A stretch of 33,648 nt of DNA, from the NCBI RefSeq assembly GCF_959608125.1, contig NZ_CAUHPG010000024.1:1-33648 (forward strand), in the 5' to 3' direction. The stretch comes from an uncultured Slackia sp. (GTDB lineage: Bacteria > Actinomycetota > Coriobacteriia > Coriobacteriales > Eggerthellaceae). A model generated the notes under the pieces. That model made no database searches and was not told where the DNA came from. It worked only from the letters and a program-made list of their open reading frames with translations. Positions 24,393-32,072 of the stretch are shown piece after piece. The translations under genes were made by a program, and so were the position numbers. Within the stretch, counting starts at the first letter, position 1. Every line of letters starts with the position of its first letter.

Positions 24393-27086
24393 CTAACGCT
24401 CTTCTTTAACGTCCTCGAACGAAATGCCGAACGATCCGAAGATATCGGCCGCGTCCATGGCGCCGGCCGCAGAGACATTCTCGAGCTCTGACGCAGGTGC
24501 AGGCTGTGCAGCGCCCCCGATACCCGCAGGCATCGCACGCGAAGCGAACGGATTCGGGCGCGCGGACGGCGCCGCGGGTTCGGACGCCGAAGGCGCATCG
24601 GACGGCGCAGGTGAAACCTCGGCAACACGGTCGGGCACGGAAGCATCCTGTGGACGCGGAATCGGAGTCGGCTCCGGCGCGGAATCGACCTTCACGGCCG
24701 CTTCCTGACTACGTGCGTTCGGCCCCTTCTTCGTCGGCGCTTTCTTCGCATCGGCGATGCCGGGCCATCCCGTGGGCACGATCATGTTCTTGGCGCGTTT
24801 CTTAGGGGCCGACATGGAATCGAACCCAAGCTCTTTGCCTACGATATACGGATCGACCGGGTCGGGACCCTGAACCGAAAGATCGTAGGAAACTTCGGTC
24901 TCGGAGTCTTCAGAGGCGGCGGCGACTTCGGCAGGTTCAGGAGCAGGCGTCGGTTGAACGTTCGAAGAAATAGGGGCGACGGCCTGCGGCGCATATTCGA
25001 CGGCAGCTACGGCGCGCGAAGCGGCCTCGGCCTTGCGCGAAGGACGAGAAGGCGCCTCCGCAGACCGCCCGATAGGCACAGGAGCAAGCGAGTCTTCATA
25101 GCCGTCCCATGGGGCATATGGCTCGACGTCAGCGTCGGAATACGGAACCATGTCGGCATCATCGTAGGGAACGACGTCATCGGCCGTATATACGGGCGCC
25201 TGCACAGCGGCAGGCGGCTCAGGCTTTGAAACCGTAGGCTGCGAAGCGCCGACAGACGCGGGAACGGAATCTGCAGCGCGCATGGCGGCCGCACGGGCCA
25301 TTGCGGCGCGTGCGGGAGACGACGCGCCTTCTCCTTGCGTGATGGCGAACGGAACGGGCGCGCCGAACGCGCCTTCGAGCGATGCTGCGATCGCGGCCGA
25401 GATATCCGGCTTCTGCGCGGCCGAGTATGCAAAGCTGTTCTCGCGGGAGAACTCGATGAACAAGCCCTCTCCCCCGTCTTGCGCGACGATGCGCGCCGAA
25501 AGCATCAACGCGCCATACGCCGCACGGCGGCGCTTCAAATCCGCAATCGCCGCCTGCCACCCGCGCTGCAACGCGGACGGATCGCTGATCTTCGCCCGGA
25601 TATCGTCCGACAAAGAACCAGCGGCCTGCTGCGACGAAGAAGGCGCGGGCGCAGGGGCCGCAGCAGGCACGCTTCCTGCGGGCGCAGGGGCTTTCGCCGC
25701 ACGGCGCTGCTCGAGCTGGGCACGAAATGCGGCAGACCTATCGACGGCTTCGGAAGCGCGGGCGGGAGCGGGCGCCTCCGATGCCGCGAGAGCAGGGGCC
25801 TCCGCGGACAGCGGTCGATATCCGCTCGCCACGGGCGGAACGGATGCAGGAGCTACGACACGAGACTCCTCGACACGCGACGAGCCCTGTGCGTTTCCTG
25901 ACGTCAGGACGGCCGCAGAGCTCGATGCGGCAAACGACCCCGAAGCCAGCGCGGCCTCGAGCGTCGCCACGCGCGCGGCAAGCGCGTCGAGCGTCAAGTC
26001 GCTTTCGGGGCGAACCATACGCGTCAACGCGATTTCGAAAGAAAGGCGAGGATTGACCGAGGAGCGCAATTCGGCGCTCAGGTCGCCCAGAACACGCAGA
26101 ATGTACGCGAGGCGATCGGGACCGAATGCGGCCGCCTCTTTCGCCATCGCGGGGCGTGCCGCCTGAGGCGCGTCGAGCGCGACGGCGCCGTCGGTCAGGG
26201 CAAGAATATACAAATCGCGCACGTATCCCGCAAGATCGCGCGCAAAACGAGCAAGGTCGGCACCCGTTTCGACATACTCGGACACCCACGTGAAGCATGC
26301 AGCGGCATCGCGCGCGGCTATCGCGTTCACCACCGTGGACATGTCATCGGTATCGATGGACCCCAGCACGCTTTGCGCCACCTCGACGGTCACCGTGCCG
26401 CCGCCGAACGCGATCAGCTGCTCGAGCGCGGTAAGGGCGTCGCGCATGCCGCCCTGGGCGCGATGGGCGATCAAGTCGAGTGCGTCGCCTTCGAATTCCA
26501 CGCCTTCCGCCACGCAAACGGCTCCCAGGCGCGAAACGATCTCGTCGTTCGAAAGGCGGTGGAAATCGAAGCGCTGACAGCGAGAATGGATGGTTTCGGG
26601 AACGCGCTGGGGGTCAGTAGTGCACAGCACGAACACCACGTGACTCGGCGGCTCTTCGAGCGTCTTGAGCAGCGCGTTGAACGCCGCGGTAGACAGCATA
26701 TGGACTTCGTCGATGATATATATCTTGTAACGCCCGCGCGTAGGCGCGTATTGAACGCGCCCGATGATTTCCTCGCGCACGTTCTCGACGCCGGTGCGAC
26801 TTGCCGCGTCGAGTTCGCTGACGTCGGGATGCACGCCGTCGGCGATGGCGAGGCACTGCTCGCACGTTCCGTCGGGAGACGGCGTCGGCCCGCCTTCGCA
26901 CAAAAGCGCCTTCGCCAAAAGGCGCGCCGTGGTGGTTTTGCCCGTACCGCGCGGTCCGCAGAACAAATAGGCGTGGCTCACCTTGTCGGATTCGATGGCG
27001 TTTTTCAGCGTGCGCTCGATATGGGTCTGTCCCACGACGTCCTCGAACGTCTGAGGGCGGTATTTCCTATACAGTGCTTCTGACAT
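24393..27086 (-). CDS. dnaX: DNA polymerase III subunit gamma/tau
   Basis: DnaX is the clamp-loader ATPase and replisome organiser. The 897 residues start MSEALYRKYRPQTFEDVVGQ. The Walker A is GPRGTGKTTTARLLAKALLC, then a zinc module with four Cys between about 60 and 80 (CEGG..CEQC), the Walker B region YIIDEVHMLS, and sensor LCTTDPQRVPETI. Domain III follows to about 370, and the rest (380-897) is a long Ala/Pro-rich tau-like tail with a small folded part (about 520-600). I see no A-rich slippery sequence for a programmed frameshift. ATG 27086 has GAGG five bases upstream. The protein is long for a DnaX because of the tail. Confidence 0.96.
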   Translation of the reverse strand: MSEALYRKYRPQTFEDVVGQTHIERTLKNAIESDKVSHAYLFCGPRGTGKTTTARLLAKALLCEGGPTPSPDGTCEQCLAIADGVHPDVSELDAASRTGVENVREEIIGRVQYAPTRGRYKIYIIDEVHMLSTAAFNALLKTLEEPPSHVVFVLCTTDPQRVPETIHSRCQRFDFHRLSNDEIVSRLGAVCVAEGVEFEGDALDLIAHRAQGGMRDALTALEQLIAFGGGTVTVEVAQSVLGSIDTDDMSTVVNAIAARDAAACFTWVSEYVETGADLARFARDLAGYVRDLYILALTDGAVALDAPQAARPAMAKEAAAFGPDRLAYILRVLGDLSAELRSSVNPRLSFEIALTRMVRPESDLTLDALAARVATLEAALASGSFAASSSAAVLTSGNAQGSSRVEESRVVAPASVPPVASGYRPLSAEAPALAASEAPAPARASEAVDRSAAFRAQLEQRRAAKAPAPAGSVPAAAPAPAPSSSQQAAGSLSDDIRAKISDPSALQRGWQAAIADLKRRRAAYGALMLSARIVAQDGGEGLFIEFSRENSFAYSAAQKPDISAAIAASLEGAFGAPVPFAITQGEGASSPARAAMARAAAMRAADSVPASVGASQPTVSKPEPPAAVQAPVYTADDVVPYDDADMVPYSDADVEPYAPWDGYEDSLAPVPIGRSAEAPSRPSRKAEAASRAVAAVEYAPQAVAPISSNVQPTPAPEPAEVAAASEDSETEVSYDLSVQGPDPVDPYIVGKELGFDSMSAPKKRAKNMIVPTGWPGIADAKKAPTKKGPNARSQEAAVKVDSAPEPTPIPRPQDASVPDRVAEVSPAPSDAPSASEPAAPSARPNPFASRAMPAGIGGAAQPAPASELENVSAAGAMDAADIFGSFGISFEDVKEER

Positions 27087-27247
27087 GGCGCCTCGTCTCC
27101 GCTTCCCCGCAGCCGTCGCATCCGGCTGCATTTCCAGTTTCGGCCATTATAGAAGAAGGCGGATTCCGCCGCGCATATCCCACAGAACGGGTGGAAGCAC
27201 AGCCGCGCCGGCGGCTTCGAACCCAGGGGCCACGCAGAGCATGAGAA

Positions 27248-27268
27248 AGCCCCGCACGTGGCGGGGCT
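27248..27268 (-). terminator. Terminator of tRNA-Gly
   Basis: AGCCCCGC and GCGGGGCT are perfect eight-base arms with a five-base loop, nine bases after the tRNA 3' end. On the minus strand TTTCTC follows. Confidence 0.75.
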
Positions 27269-27276
27269 GAAGAATC

Positions 27277-27352
27277 TGGAGCGGACAACGGGACTCGAAC
27301 CCGCGACCCCAACCTTGGCAAGGTTGTGCTCTACCAACTGAGCCATGTCCGC
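27277..27352 (-). tRNA. tRNA-Gly (anticodon GCC)
   Basis: The minus strand has a full cloverleaf. The acceptor is GCGGACA/TGTCCGC, the D arm GCTC..GAGC, the anticodon stem CAACC/GGTTG with loop TTGCCAA (anticodon GCC, glycine), the T arm GCGGG-TTCGAGT-CCCGT, and CCA is encoded at 27277-27279. The length is 76. A -10-like TACAAT lies on the minus strand at 27372-27377, with no clear -35 box. Confidence 0.96.
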
Positions 27353-27389
27353 ATATGCAAGGCGAAGCGGTATTGTACCGGATCGAAGG

Positions 27390-28061
27390 CTACTGATCCT
27401 GGGATTTTTTCTTTTTTCGCGCATTCATACCGGCCTTCACCGCGCCGATGATGGCAGGCGCGACCGACACGGCGACGATGCCGAGCACGATGAGCTCGAA
27501 ATGTTCCTGGACGAAGGGAATGCCGCCGAAGAAATAGCCCACCAGGACGAACGAGGTGACCCAGGCGAAACCGCCGATCGCATTGAACAGCGTGAATTTG
27601 CCGAAATTCATATGGCCCGTACCCGCGATGAACGGCGCGAACGTACGGAAGAACGGCATGAAGCGCGTGATGACGATCGTAAGACCGCCGTATTTCGCGA
27701 AGAAATGGTCGAGCTTGGCCATGCGTTCAGGCGTAAGGGCCTTGACCTTGCCCGAATCGATGATGCGCGAGCCGAAGAAACGAGCGATCCAGTAGTTCGA
27801 GGTATTGCCCAGAATAGCGGCCGCATAGAACACGAACAGCGTGGCCCAGACATTCAACCCGCCGCCGTCGGCCGAGAAGACGCCCGCCGCGAACAGCAGA
27901 GAGTCGCCAGGCAGGAACGGGAAGAAGACAAGGCCCGTTTCGACGAACACGATCAAAAACAGAGGGCTGTACACCCAAAAAGGACCGAGCGCCACGATCC
28001 AGCCCGCGATGGCGGCACGCGGATCGGACAACAGATCGAGGAAGAACTGAATGATTTCCAT
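27390..28061 (-). CDS. DedA family membrane protein
   Basis: DedA/SNARE-associated membrane proteins act in lipid scrambling or undecaprenyl phosphate and proton-linked processes. The 223 residues contain the family patterns FFPFLPGDSLLFAAG, GNTSNYWIARFFG and TRFMPFFRTFAPFIAGTGHM, five or so hydrophobic spans and a basic C-terminus (ARKKKKSQ). ATG 28061 has AAAGG five bases upstream; the upstream in-frame Met lacks one. The gene is a single unit between the SRP RNA and tRNA-Gly. Confidence 0.92.
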   Translation of the reverse strand: MEIIQFFLDLLSDPRAAIAGWIVALGPFWVYSPLFLIVFVETGLVFFPFLPGDSLLFAAGVFSADGGGLNVWATLFVFYAAAILGNTSNYWIARFFGSRIIDSGKVKALTPERMAKLDHFFAKYGGLTIVITRFMPFFRTFAPFIAGTGHMNFGKFTLFNAIGGFAWVTSFVLVGYFFGGIPFVQEHFELIVLGIVAVSVAPAIIGAVKAGMNARKKKKSQDQ

Positions 28062-28244
28062 AGAAGCCTTTCGGATGGGCGGCTTGCAGGCCGCATAACA
28101 ATGAGGACAACCGCGAAAAAAGGCCGTACACAAGACGGCCTGAGACATCCCGGTTCGCGCAGCGCCATTTCGGCGTCGTGCGCAAGGCGAGAGGTCTCAG
28201 GCCGTCGCGGCGTCGACATTGCACCGGCGTATGCCGGCTCAGTT

Positions 28245-28345
28245 GCCGCGGATAGGCATGGGCGCTCGTCAGCGGGCCCTTATGGCTGCTTCCTCCCGGA
28301 CCTGACCAGGTTCGAACCATGGCGCCGCCCAGGCCCATCCGCGGC
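28245..28345 (-). ncRNA. ffs: Signal recognition particle RNA (small bacterial type)
   Basis: The minus strand contains the SRP RNA apical domain GGTCAGGTCCGGGAGGAAG followed by CAGCC, with the symmetric and asymmetric loops that bind Ffh. The ends pair over a long stem (GCCGCGGAT with ATCCGCGGC). The length is about 100 bases, the 4.5S type without an Alu domain. A -10-like TATACT lies at 28364-28369 on the minus strand. The ends are set from the terminal stem and may be off by a few bases. Confidence 0.92.
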
Positions 28346-28478
28346 ACTGGTTGCGACATCGGAAGTATACCCGAAATAGGCGCATCGGAAGAGAGCGTCA
28401 CGAAACCGTCATTTGTGGAACATCCCCTTCGAGATGCGATGCTTCCCGCACAACGGAGAGCGCGCGAAAACGCGAAAA

Positions 28479-28502
28479 GGCGACGGCCCGAAAGCCGTCG
28501 CC
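28479..28502 (-). terminator. Terminator of the NSS transporter gene
   Basis: GGCGACGGC and GCCGTCGCC are perfect nine-base arms with a six-base loop. The minus strand continues TTTTCGCGTTTT. It lies about 30 bases after the transporter stop. Confidence 0.85.
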
Positions 28503-28533
28503 CATAAAGAGTTTCACATGCCGACGTATGCGC

Positions 28534-29871
28534 CTAACCGATGCCGCCGTAGAAGATGCCCAGCACGATGACCACGGCGGTAATGCCGACGAACAGGTAT
28601 TTCGTCATAGGCTCGAACCATGCGCCGAGCTTTTTCTCGCGGCCGATCTGCGCCTGCTCTTTGGCGAAATGCTTCGGGCAGACCCAGAAGAACATGATCG
28701 CGGCCAGCAGCGCGCCCAACGGAATGGCGTAGATGGAAACGGCATCCATCCAGGCGCTCACCGCATCGCCGCTCTCGATGAACACGCCCACGCCGAACGC
28801 GATCGCGGCCACGATGGCCACGGCGCCCCAACGCGGAAGATGCAGCTGCTCCTGCAGGGCCTCGATCGGCGTCTCGAACAGGTTCACCAGGCTGGTGATC
28901 GCCGCGCAGGCGACGGCCAGGAAGAACACGAAGCAGAAGATGCCGCCCGCGGGCATTTCCTGGAACACCTGCGGAAGCGCGATGAACATCAACGGAGGAC
29001 CGGACTGCGTGTCCAGGCCGAACGCGAACACGGCGGGAACCACGATCATGGCGGAAAGCACCGCGGCGAGCGTCGAGAAAATCACGACGTTTTTCGCGGA
29101 CGAGACCACATCGACGTCCTTCTTCAAGTAGCTGCCGTACACGAGCGTGCCGCTGCCTGCCAACGACAGGCCGAAGAACGCCTGCCCCAGCGCGAACACC
29201 CACGTCTGCGGGTTCGCAAGCGCGCTCCAATCGGGGACGAACAGGTATTTGTAGCCTTCGAAGGCGCCGGGCAACATGGCCACGCGCACCAGCATGATCA
29301 CGAACAGCACGAAGAATAGCGGCATCATAATCTTGTTCAAGCGCTCGATGCCGCGCGAGATGCCCAACAGCATGACGGCGAACGTGATGACGAGCGCCGC
29401 CGCATGATAGCCGACACTGCCGAAATCGCTGGCAAGGCCGCCGAAATACGCGCCCATGTCAGGCACCTGCAGCAGCGTGCCCGTGCCCGATGCGAGCAAG
29501 TACTTCAAGAACCAGCCGAGCACGACCGAATAACCGATCGCGATGCCGAGGGAACCGAGCGTAGGGATGGCCCCGATGACCTTGCCCAGCGGTCCCGAAT
29601 GCTTGACCCCGCGCATTTCGAGCGCTTTGGAAAACGCCCCCATGGGGCCGGTGCCCATAGCGCGGCCGAAGGCCATCTCGCCGATGACGCCGGTCAGGCC
29701 GAGCAGCACGACGAAAATCAGATACGGAATGAGAAACGCCGCGCCGCCCATTTCGGCAACGCGGTACGGAAAAAGCCAGATGGCGCTCATGCCGACGGCC
29801 GAGCCGATGCAGGCGATGATGAACGCCGTGCGCGACGTGAACGAATCGCGCGAAGAGGATGATGTTGCCAT
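28534..29871 (-). CDS. Sodium-dependent transporter of the NSS family, probable tryptophan importer
   Basis: This protein of 445 residues has about 11-12 membrane spans of the neurotransmitter:sodium symporter family (LeuT fold). Span 1 reads GSAVGMSAIWLFP (residues 23-35), then GGAAFLIPY and GEMAFGRA. The LeuT gating Arg after the unwound part of span 1 (LRFP) is Leu here (WLFP). Bacterial members carry hydrophobic amino acids with Na+. The Trp-codon leader and terminator directly upstream suggest tryptophan as the substrate; this is inference from regulation, not from the binding site. ATG 29871 follows GGAAGGA; the in-frame ATG at 29889 has no ribosome site. A small hairpin (29894-29908) sits between the attenuator and the start. 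Confidence 0.9.
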   Translation of the reverse strand: MATSSSSRDSFTSRTAFIIACIGSAVGMSAIWLFPYRVAEMGGAAFLIPYLIFVVLLGLTGVIGEMAFGRAMGTGPMGAFSKALEMRGVKHSGPLGKVIGAIPTLGSLGIAIGYSVVLGWFLKYLLASGTGTLLQVPDMGAYFGGLASDFGSVGYHAAALVITFAVMLLGISRGIERLNKIMMPLFFVLFVIMLVRVAMLPGAFEGYKYLFVPDWSALANPQTWVFALGQAFFGLSLAGSGTLVYGSYLKKDVDVVSSAKNVVIFSTLAAVLSAMIVVPAVFAFGLDTQSGPPLMFIALPQVFQEMPAGGIFCFVFFLAVACAAITSLVNLFETPIEALQEQLHLPRWGAVAIVAAIAFGVGVFIESGDAVSAWMDAVSIYAIPLGALLAAIMFFWVCPKHFAKEQAQIGREKKLGAWFEPMTKYLFVGITAVVIVLGIFYGGIG

Positions 29872-29893
29872 GCGTTGAATTCCTTCCATAGAG

Positions 29894-29908
29894 CCCCGAT
29901 ATTCGGGG
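29894..29908. repeat. Small hairpin in the leader of the NSS gene
   Basis: CCCCGA and TCGGGG with a three-base loop lie about 22 bases upstream of the start codon, between the attenuator and the ribosome site. Its role is unknown. Confidence 0.4.
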
Positions 29909-29929
29909 AAGATCCGCCCTTGCGGGCTC

Positions 29930-29958
29930 GAAAAAGGGCCCCGGTCGCCCGGAGCCCT
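29930..29958 (-). terminator. Attenuator terminator upstream of the NSS transporter
   Basis: On the minus strand AGGGCTCCGG, a GCGA tetraloop and CCGGGGCCCT form a ten-base stem (one G-U pair) followed by TTTTC. It lies 50 bases after the leader-peptide stop and 64 bases before the transporter start, so it would stop transcription before the transporter. Its loop and 3' arm contain CGACCGG, exactly complementary to CCGGTCG at 30002-30008 right after the leader stop; that pairing would break the terminator. Confidence 0.8.
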
Positions 29959-30008
29959 TCGTTCATTCGATGAGAAAACGTGACGAAAGCTCGCGATCGA
30001 CCGACCGG

Positions 30009-30077
30009 TTACAAGCTACGCCACCACCATGCCCGAGAAGAAGCGATCGAAGAGAACACGTTGAATGCCTGGTTCAT
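30009..30077 (-). CDS. Tryptophan-rich leader peptide (attenuator)
   Basis: The frame encodes 22 residues, MNQAFNVFSS at the start and SSRAWWWRSL at the end. Three consecutive Trp codons (30021-30029) are followed by three codons and the stop. A strong Shine-Dalgarno (GAAAGGAG) lies eight bases before the ATG. The segment just after the stop (30002-30008) can pair either elsewhere or with the terminator at 29935-29958. This is the layout of a trp-type leader: ribosomes stalling on Trp codons when charged tRNA-Trp is scarce would favour the antiterminator and turn on the transporter. Leader peptides this short are normally unannotated. The promoter upstream is not clear. Confidence 0.82.
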   Translation of the reverse strand: MNQAFNVFSSIASSRAWWWRSL

Positions 30078-30103
30078 TATTACGACTCCTTTCGGACGGT
30101 CAT

Positions 30104-30122
30104 GCGTCGGATCCTCCGACGC
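30104..30122. repeat. Inverted repeat upstream of the leader peptide
   Basis: GCGTCGGA and TCCGACGC are perfect eight-base arms with a three-base spacer, 27 bases upstream of the leader ATG. It is either an operator or a 5' stem of the leader RNA. The rest of the roughly 230 bases between the leader and the CIRCE element shows nothing I can name. Confidence 0.45.
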
Positions 30123-30312
30123 TGCTCTGTGGAAACCGGAACGACGATGATTGCGTCGCATTTCCGTATGGCGGCACTTTATCACAACATAGTGGCCGAC
30201 AACGCGGCAAATACCCATATTCTCGGACGCTCGGTCGAACGGAACGGACGGCCGACGACGCATGACGGCGCATTCCCCCTCCGTGTGACGAAAGTAACGG
30301 AACGATGGCGTA

Positions 30313-30339
30313 TTAGCACTCTTGCTTGTAGAGTGCTAA
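30313..30339. promoter_or_regulatory. CIRCE operator (HrcA binding site)
   Basis: TTAGCACTC, nine bases, GAGTGCTAA is a perfect match to the CIRCE inverted repeat bound by the heat-shock repressor HrcA. It overlaps the -35 region of the hsp20 promoter, a good place for repression. Confidence 0.97.
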
Positions 30340-30354
30340 AAAGGATTCTATAGT
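30326..30354 (+). promoter_or_regulatory. hsp20 promoter
   Basis: TTGTAG (30326-30331) and TATAGT (30349-30354) are separated by 17 bases. The -10 box matches at five of six positions; the -35 box is weak. Transcription would start near 30361, leaving a leader of about 90 bases. Confidence 0.5.
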
Positions 30355-30450
30355 GCATCTCGTAAACAGAAACGACGAGCGGATGCAAGCATATCCCGCA
30401 ACGAGCAGACCCTTACGAGAAGGCATCCGCCCCACAGACAGGAGATGACC

Positions 30451-30894
30451 ATGATGCTGGTTCCCGCACGCAAAAACGATTTCTTCGCCGACTTCCTGAG
30501 CGACCCCTTCGACGTTTTCGGAGGCCGCCCGCAGCCCAAGCAGGCCATGCCTGCCATGATGAAGACCGACATCAAGGAGACCGAGAAGGCCTACGAGTTC
30601 GATATCGACCTGCCCGGCTTCAAGAAGGAAAACGTCCACGCAGAGCTGCAGGACGGCTACCTCACCATCCAGGCAAGCACCGAATCCGAAAGCGAAGAGG
30701 AGTCCGAAAACGGCACCTACCTGCGCAAGGAGCGCTTCACCGGCAGCTGCCGCCGCAGCTTCTACGTCGGCGAGGACATCTCCGAGGACGACATCCGCGC
30801 CAAGTTCGAAGACGGCATCCTGCGCATCGTCGTGCCGAAGAAGGAGCTTCCCGCCCCCGAAGACGCCAAGAAGCTCATCTCGATCGAGGGCTAG
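30451..30894 (+). CDS. Small heat shock protein Hsp20
   Basis: This alpha-crystallin domain protein of 147 residues acts as an ATP-independent holdase. The domain (about residues 36-140) has YEFDIDLPGFKKENVHAEL, a strongly acidic loop (ESESEEESENG) in the middle, and the C-terminal signature FEDGILRIVVPKK. AGGAG (30440-30444) touches an in-frame ATG at 30445 but has ideal spacing to the ATG at 30451, which I chose; 30454 is also possible. It is a single gene under a CIRCE element and ends at a bidirectional terminator. It is one of only two convincing plus-strand genes in the window. Confidence 0.95.
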   Translation: MMLVPARKNDFFADFLSDPFDVFGGRPQPKQAMPAMMKTDIKETEKAYEFDIDLPGFKKENVHAELQDGYLTIQASTESESEEESENGTYLRKERFTGSCRRSFYVGEDISEDDIRAKFEDGILRIVVPKKELPAPEDAKKLISIEG

Positions 30895-30933
30895 CTTCCG
30901 AACCGTCCATCCTCTCCACCTTCTATGCAGTAC

Positions 30934-30965
30934 ACGAAAAAAGAGCCGATCGGCTCTTTTTTCGT
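30934..30965. terminator. Bidirectional terminator between hsp20 and ppx
   Basis: The 32 bases form a perfect palindrome: arms ACGAAAAAAGAGCCGA and its complement, with six T at the 3' side on both strands. It ends hsp20 (plus) and ppx/gppA (minus), which converge here. Confidence 0.95.
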
Positions 30966-31001
30966 TATGCGCTCTTTCGTTTTCGGCATCACGAAAAACG
31001 C

Positions 31002-31913
31002 CTATCGCTCGCGCGCGAGGATGCGGTCGACGAGGTAGCCCTCGCGCACGCCATTGCTGCAGACATGCAGACCCATCGCGTCGAAATCGTCGAAAAGCTC
31101 CGTCAGGATAGCCAGGCCGCAGGCGATGGTGTGCACGCGCTCGGGAGCGATATGCAACACCGCATCCAAAAACGCGCGACGGCGCTCGAACATGTCCTCG
31201 ACCAAGCGATGTACGTCCTCGTGCGTCATGTCCTTGTCGGATACGCCGCCTTGCAGATGAGCGTTCACCTCGGCCAAAGCACGAATGCTTCCGCCGACGC
31301 CGAACAGACGACGCACGCGGTGCTCGGCCATACCGTGCGCATCGGCTTCGAGCAGGGCATGCACTTCGCCCTGGATGGCCGCGAACTCGGCTTCGGTCGG
31401 CATGATGTCGGAGACATGACGGCGATACGACGAGAGCGAGCCAAGCGGAAGGCTCGCGCGCATGACGTCTTTGGAGTCGGCGACCAGCGTGACCTCGGAC
31501 GAGCCGCCGCCGATATCGACCAGCACTCCGTTGACCAGTTCGTCTTTCGATGACGCGCCGACAAAGCCCAGATGGGCCTCGTCTTCTTCGGATAGAAGCG
31601 CAATCGAGCAGTCGGCCATGTCCTCGATCGCCGCAATCGCTTGGGCGCTGTTGTCGATATTGCGCAGCACGGCGGTGGCGAATACGTCGACGCGCACGGG
31701 TTTCAGATACGCCGCACGCTTCAGGCATTTCTTCACGCATTCGGCCGCGACCTCGATGCCCTCTTGCGACAGCACGCCGTCGAGCACATACGCCGCCAGA
31801 CCGGCCATGCTTTTGCGATTCACGATCGTCTTGAATTTCTTTCCGTCGGCGGAAACGTCGTACACGCACAGGCGGACCGTGTTCGAGCCAACGTCGATGA
31901 CGCCGTAATTCAT
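31002..31913 (-). CDS. Ppx/GppA family phosphatase (exopolyphosphatase type)
   Basis: The 303 residues match the short Ppx/GppA form (actin-like ASKHA fold, two subdomains, no HD domain). Motifs are YGVIDVGSNTVRL at the N-terminus, FATAVLRNIDN, LVDIGGGSSEV in the middle and FGVGGSIRALAE in the second half. The substrate may be polyphosphate or pppGpp; the sequence does not decide. The ATG at 31913 has a weak GCGAGG upstream. A hairpin with a short U-run precedes the gene. Confidence 0.92.
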   Translation of the reverse strand: MNYGVIDVGSNTVRLCVYDVSADGKKFKTIVNRKSMAGLAAYVLDGVLSQEGIEVAAECVKKCLKRAAYLKPVRVDVFATAVLRNIDNSAQAIAAIEDMADCSIALLSEEDEAHLGFVGASSKDELVNGVLVDIGGGSSEVTLVADSKDVMRASLPLGSLSSYRRHVSDIMPTEAEFAAIQGEVHALLEADAHGMAEHRVRRLFGVGGSIRALAEVNAHLQGGVSDKDMTHEDVHRLVEDMFERRRAFLDAVLHIAPERVHTIACGLAILTELFDDFDAMGLHVCSNGVREGYLVDRILARER

Positions 31914-31938
31914 AACGCGACCTCGCTATCTCAGAAGA

Positions 31939-31959
31939 AAAGCCCGCAAGGCGAGCTTT
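31939..31959 (-). terminator. Hairpin between nfo and ppx
   Basis: On the minus strand AAAGCTCGC, a three-base loop and GCGGGCTTT (one G-U pair) are followed by TCTTC. A -10-like TATACT lies just upstream on the minus strand (31981-31986). The hairpin therefore either ends the nfo transcript or sits in the ppx leader. Confidence 0.5.
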
Positions 31960-32072
31960 TCGTTTCAATACGATTGTCTCAGTATAGTCGGCCACGAGGC
32001 CGATGCCGGCGACGTATGTAAAGCCCGCGTCAAATCATGCGGTGCGAAACGACCGGGAACACGAAATGCGAC

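Noticed and set aside
24393..27086. Programmed frameshift in dnaX
   Set aside because: No A-rich slippery heptamer with a following hairpin was seen; a tau-only product is assumed.
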